The position numbers and the translations under genes are program-made. Below are positions 63,185 through 64,000 of a stretch of 64,000 nucleotides of DNA, piece by piece; within the stretch, counting starts at the first letter, position 1, and every line of letters starts with the position of its first letter. This stretch comes from Rhodeus uyekii (lineage: Eukaryota > Chordata > Actinopteri > Cypriniformes > Acheilognathidae). Below the pieces are notes generated by a model. It saw only the letters and a list, made by a program, of their open reading frames with translations. It did not search any database and was not told the origin of the DNA. The stretch lies in assembly GCA_037043235.1 (NCBI GenBank), contig JAWRVZ010000003.1:9909501-9973500 (forward strand), read 5' to 3'.

Positions 63185-63757
63185 TCACTGGGGGCGCCGG
63201 CAGGGCGAGGCGCACGGGTGGCGCCGGCAGGGCGAGAGTCTCTGGGACGGCGGCCTCCGGGCCGGTAACGGCCTCTGGGACGTCGGCGAAGGCCGGCTGC
63301 GGCTCTGGGGTGTCCCGGAAGTCCAGCGCCGGGTCGGGCCACAGTTCAGGCAGCTCTGGCGGGTCTCTGGGTCTGGCTCTGGCTGGCAGATCTCTAGATC
63401 TTTCCGCTTCCTCCTCTTGCGGCGGCGCGTGGACTCTGTCGTGGGGTTCGGGAATGCGGGCTTGACTGCGGGACTCTGGGATGCAGATCTGGGCATTTCC
63501 TCGACCTCAAAGTCCATGCCATTCAGCCACAGCACCATGTTAATATAATCCAGTAGGGCAGCTTCCAAGCACCCATGTGGCCGGATTACCTCCCTGTCGA
63601 GTCCTCCCTCGAAACATAGGTTGAGGGCAAAATCGCCCCAACCCACCCGATGTGAACTGTCAATAAACTCCGCCACATAGTCCACTAGGGACCGGCCATT
63701 TTGCCGGAGATTTAGGAGGCTCGACTCAGCGTGAGTAGCGGAATCCATATAGTCCAT
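63185..63757 (-). CDS. gag-like protein fragment of the LTR element
   Basis: A 190-residue frame begins at an ATG just inside the LTR. It contains NGRSLVDYVAEFIDSSHR, DREVIRPHGCLEAALLDY and INMVLWLNGMDFEVEE, clearly homologous to the 440-aa ORF at 42102-43424. The tail shifts frame into Pro-rich repeats (62889-63215), so the full product is broken or the reading frame has drifted. Confidence 0.65.
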   Translation of the reverse strand: MDYMDSATHAESSLLNLRQNGRSLVDYVAEFIDSSHRVGWGDFALNLCFEGGLDREVIRPHGCLEAALLDYINMVLWLNGMDFEVEEMPRSASQSPAVKPAFPNPTTESTRRRKRRKRKDLEICQPEPDPETRQSCLNCGPTRRWTSGTPQSRSRPSPTSQRPLPARRPPSQRLSPCRRHPCASPCRRPQ

Positions 63758-64000
63758 AGAACGTTTTTATAGGTGACGAACCTGGTCGGTTGTTCTGTAA
63801 CGAAGTGGCTCAGGGAGGAACGAGGAAGCAGCAGGATATAACTCAAAAGTCCACATTTAATAATCTTAAACCAAACAAAAAACTTTAAATAACAAAACAA
63901 AGAAGCACGCATGTGCATTAAACTGAACTTAACCAAAACATTGAAAACTAGCAGGTCAGGATCACAAAGACAAGGAAACATCCACATTACCAATTCAACA

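Larger units (their letters stand above)
62186..64000 (-). mobile_element. gag-only LTR retrotransposon, young, cut by window end
   Basis: An LTR of about 400 bp lies at 62186-62585 (minus strand TGTAACACGTG to TTACA) with a purine tract ACCGGAAGGGGGGC just before it. The second LTR starts at 63796 and continues past 64000. Over the visible 200 bp the two differ at only a handful of positions, so insertion is recent. Between them is a gag-like ORF and a Pro/Gly-rich repeat region, with no polymerase genes. Confidence 0.85.

Overview
This is vertebrate nuclear DNA, almost certainly from a ray-finned fish and most likely a cyprinid-type teleost. The evidence is intron-rich genes with GT/AG junctions, long (CA)n and (TA)n tracts, and a dense mix of transposons: Tc1, hAT, Harbinger-like and Tigger-like DNA elements, L2-like LINE pieces, tRNA-derived SINEs and gag-only LTR elements. 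Nothing in it is bacterial. The species assignment is an inference from repeat character. I could not run a database search.

Layout. Positions 1-18.3 kb hold no gene I can support. They contain repeats: a (CA)n tract, a Tc1 fragment, the tail of a gag-like LTR element with a 24-bp minisatellite, a hairpin MITE and SINEs. Positions 18371-32331 hold a complete testin gene (tes) on the minus strand. It has seven coding exons and predicts 528 aa with Cys-rich, PET and three LIM domains. Several introns carry terminal-inverted-repeat elements with readable target-site duplications. About 2.8 kb from the tes start codon, in head-to-head orientation, begins a tandem array of pancreatic-type carboxypeptidase A genes on the plus strand, running from 35167 to the window end.

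The array contains five loci in very different states. Copy A (35167-40333) has 11 exons and is intact at 418 aa, with every catalytic residue present. Copy B (about 43940-44192) is a lone, truncated last exon. Copy C (45538-45603) is a lone first exon with a good TATA box and a one-base frameshift. Copy D (49548-55627) keeps all 11 exons but is broken by two frameshifting deletions and a GC donor in intron 5. Copy E (59581-60868) has five intact exons, and its remaining exons would lie beyond the window. Duplicated flanking DNA shows that the array grew by unequal duplication and was then cut up by transposons.

Other points of interest. A gag-only LTR family appears about five times, each copy carrying a different minisatellite in its proline-rich tail. 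An unrecognised minus-strand exon-like block is duplicated together with the cpa unit, and one coiled-coil exon candidate lies beside one of its copies. A decayed retroelement with a protease-like motif sits between copies C and D. The two gene systems have no evident functional link: testin is a cytoskeletal/focal-adhesion adaptor, while the carboxypeptidases are secreted digestive zymogens.
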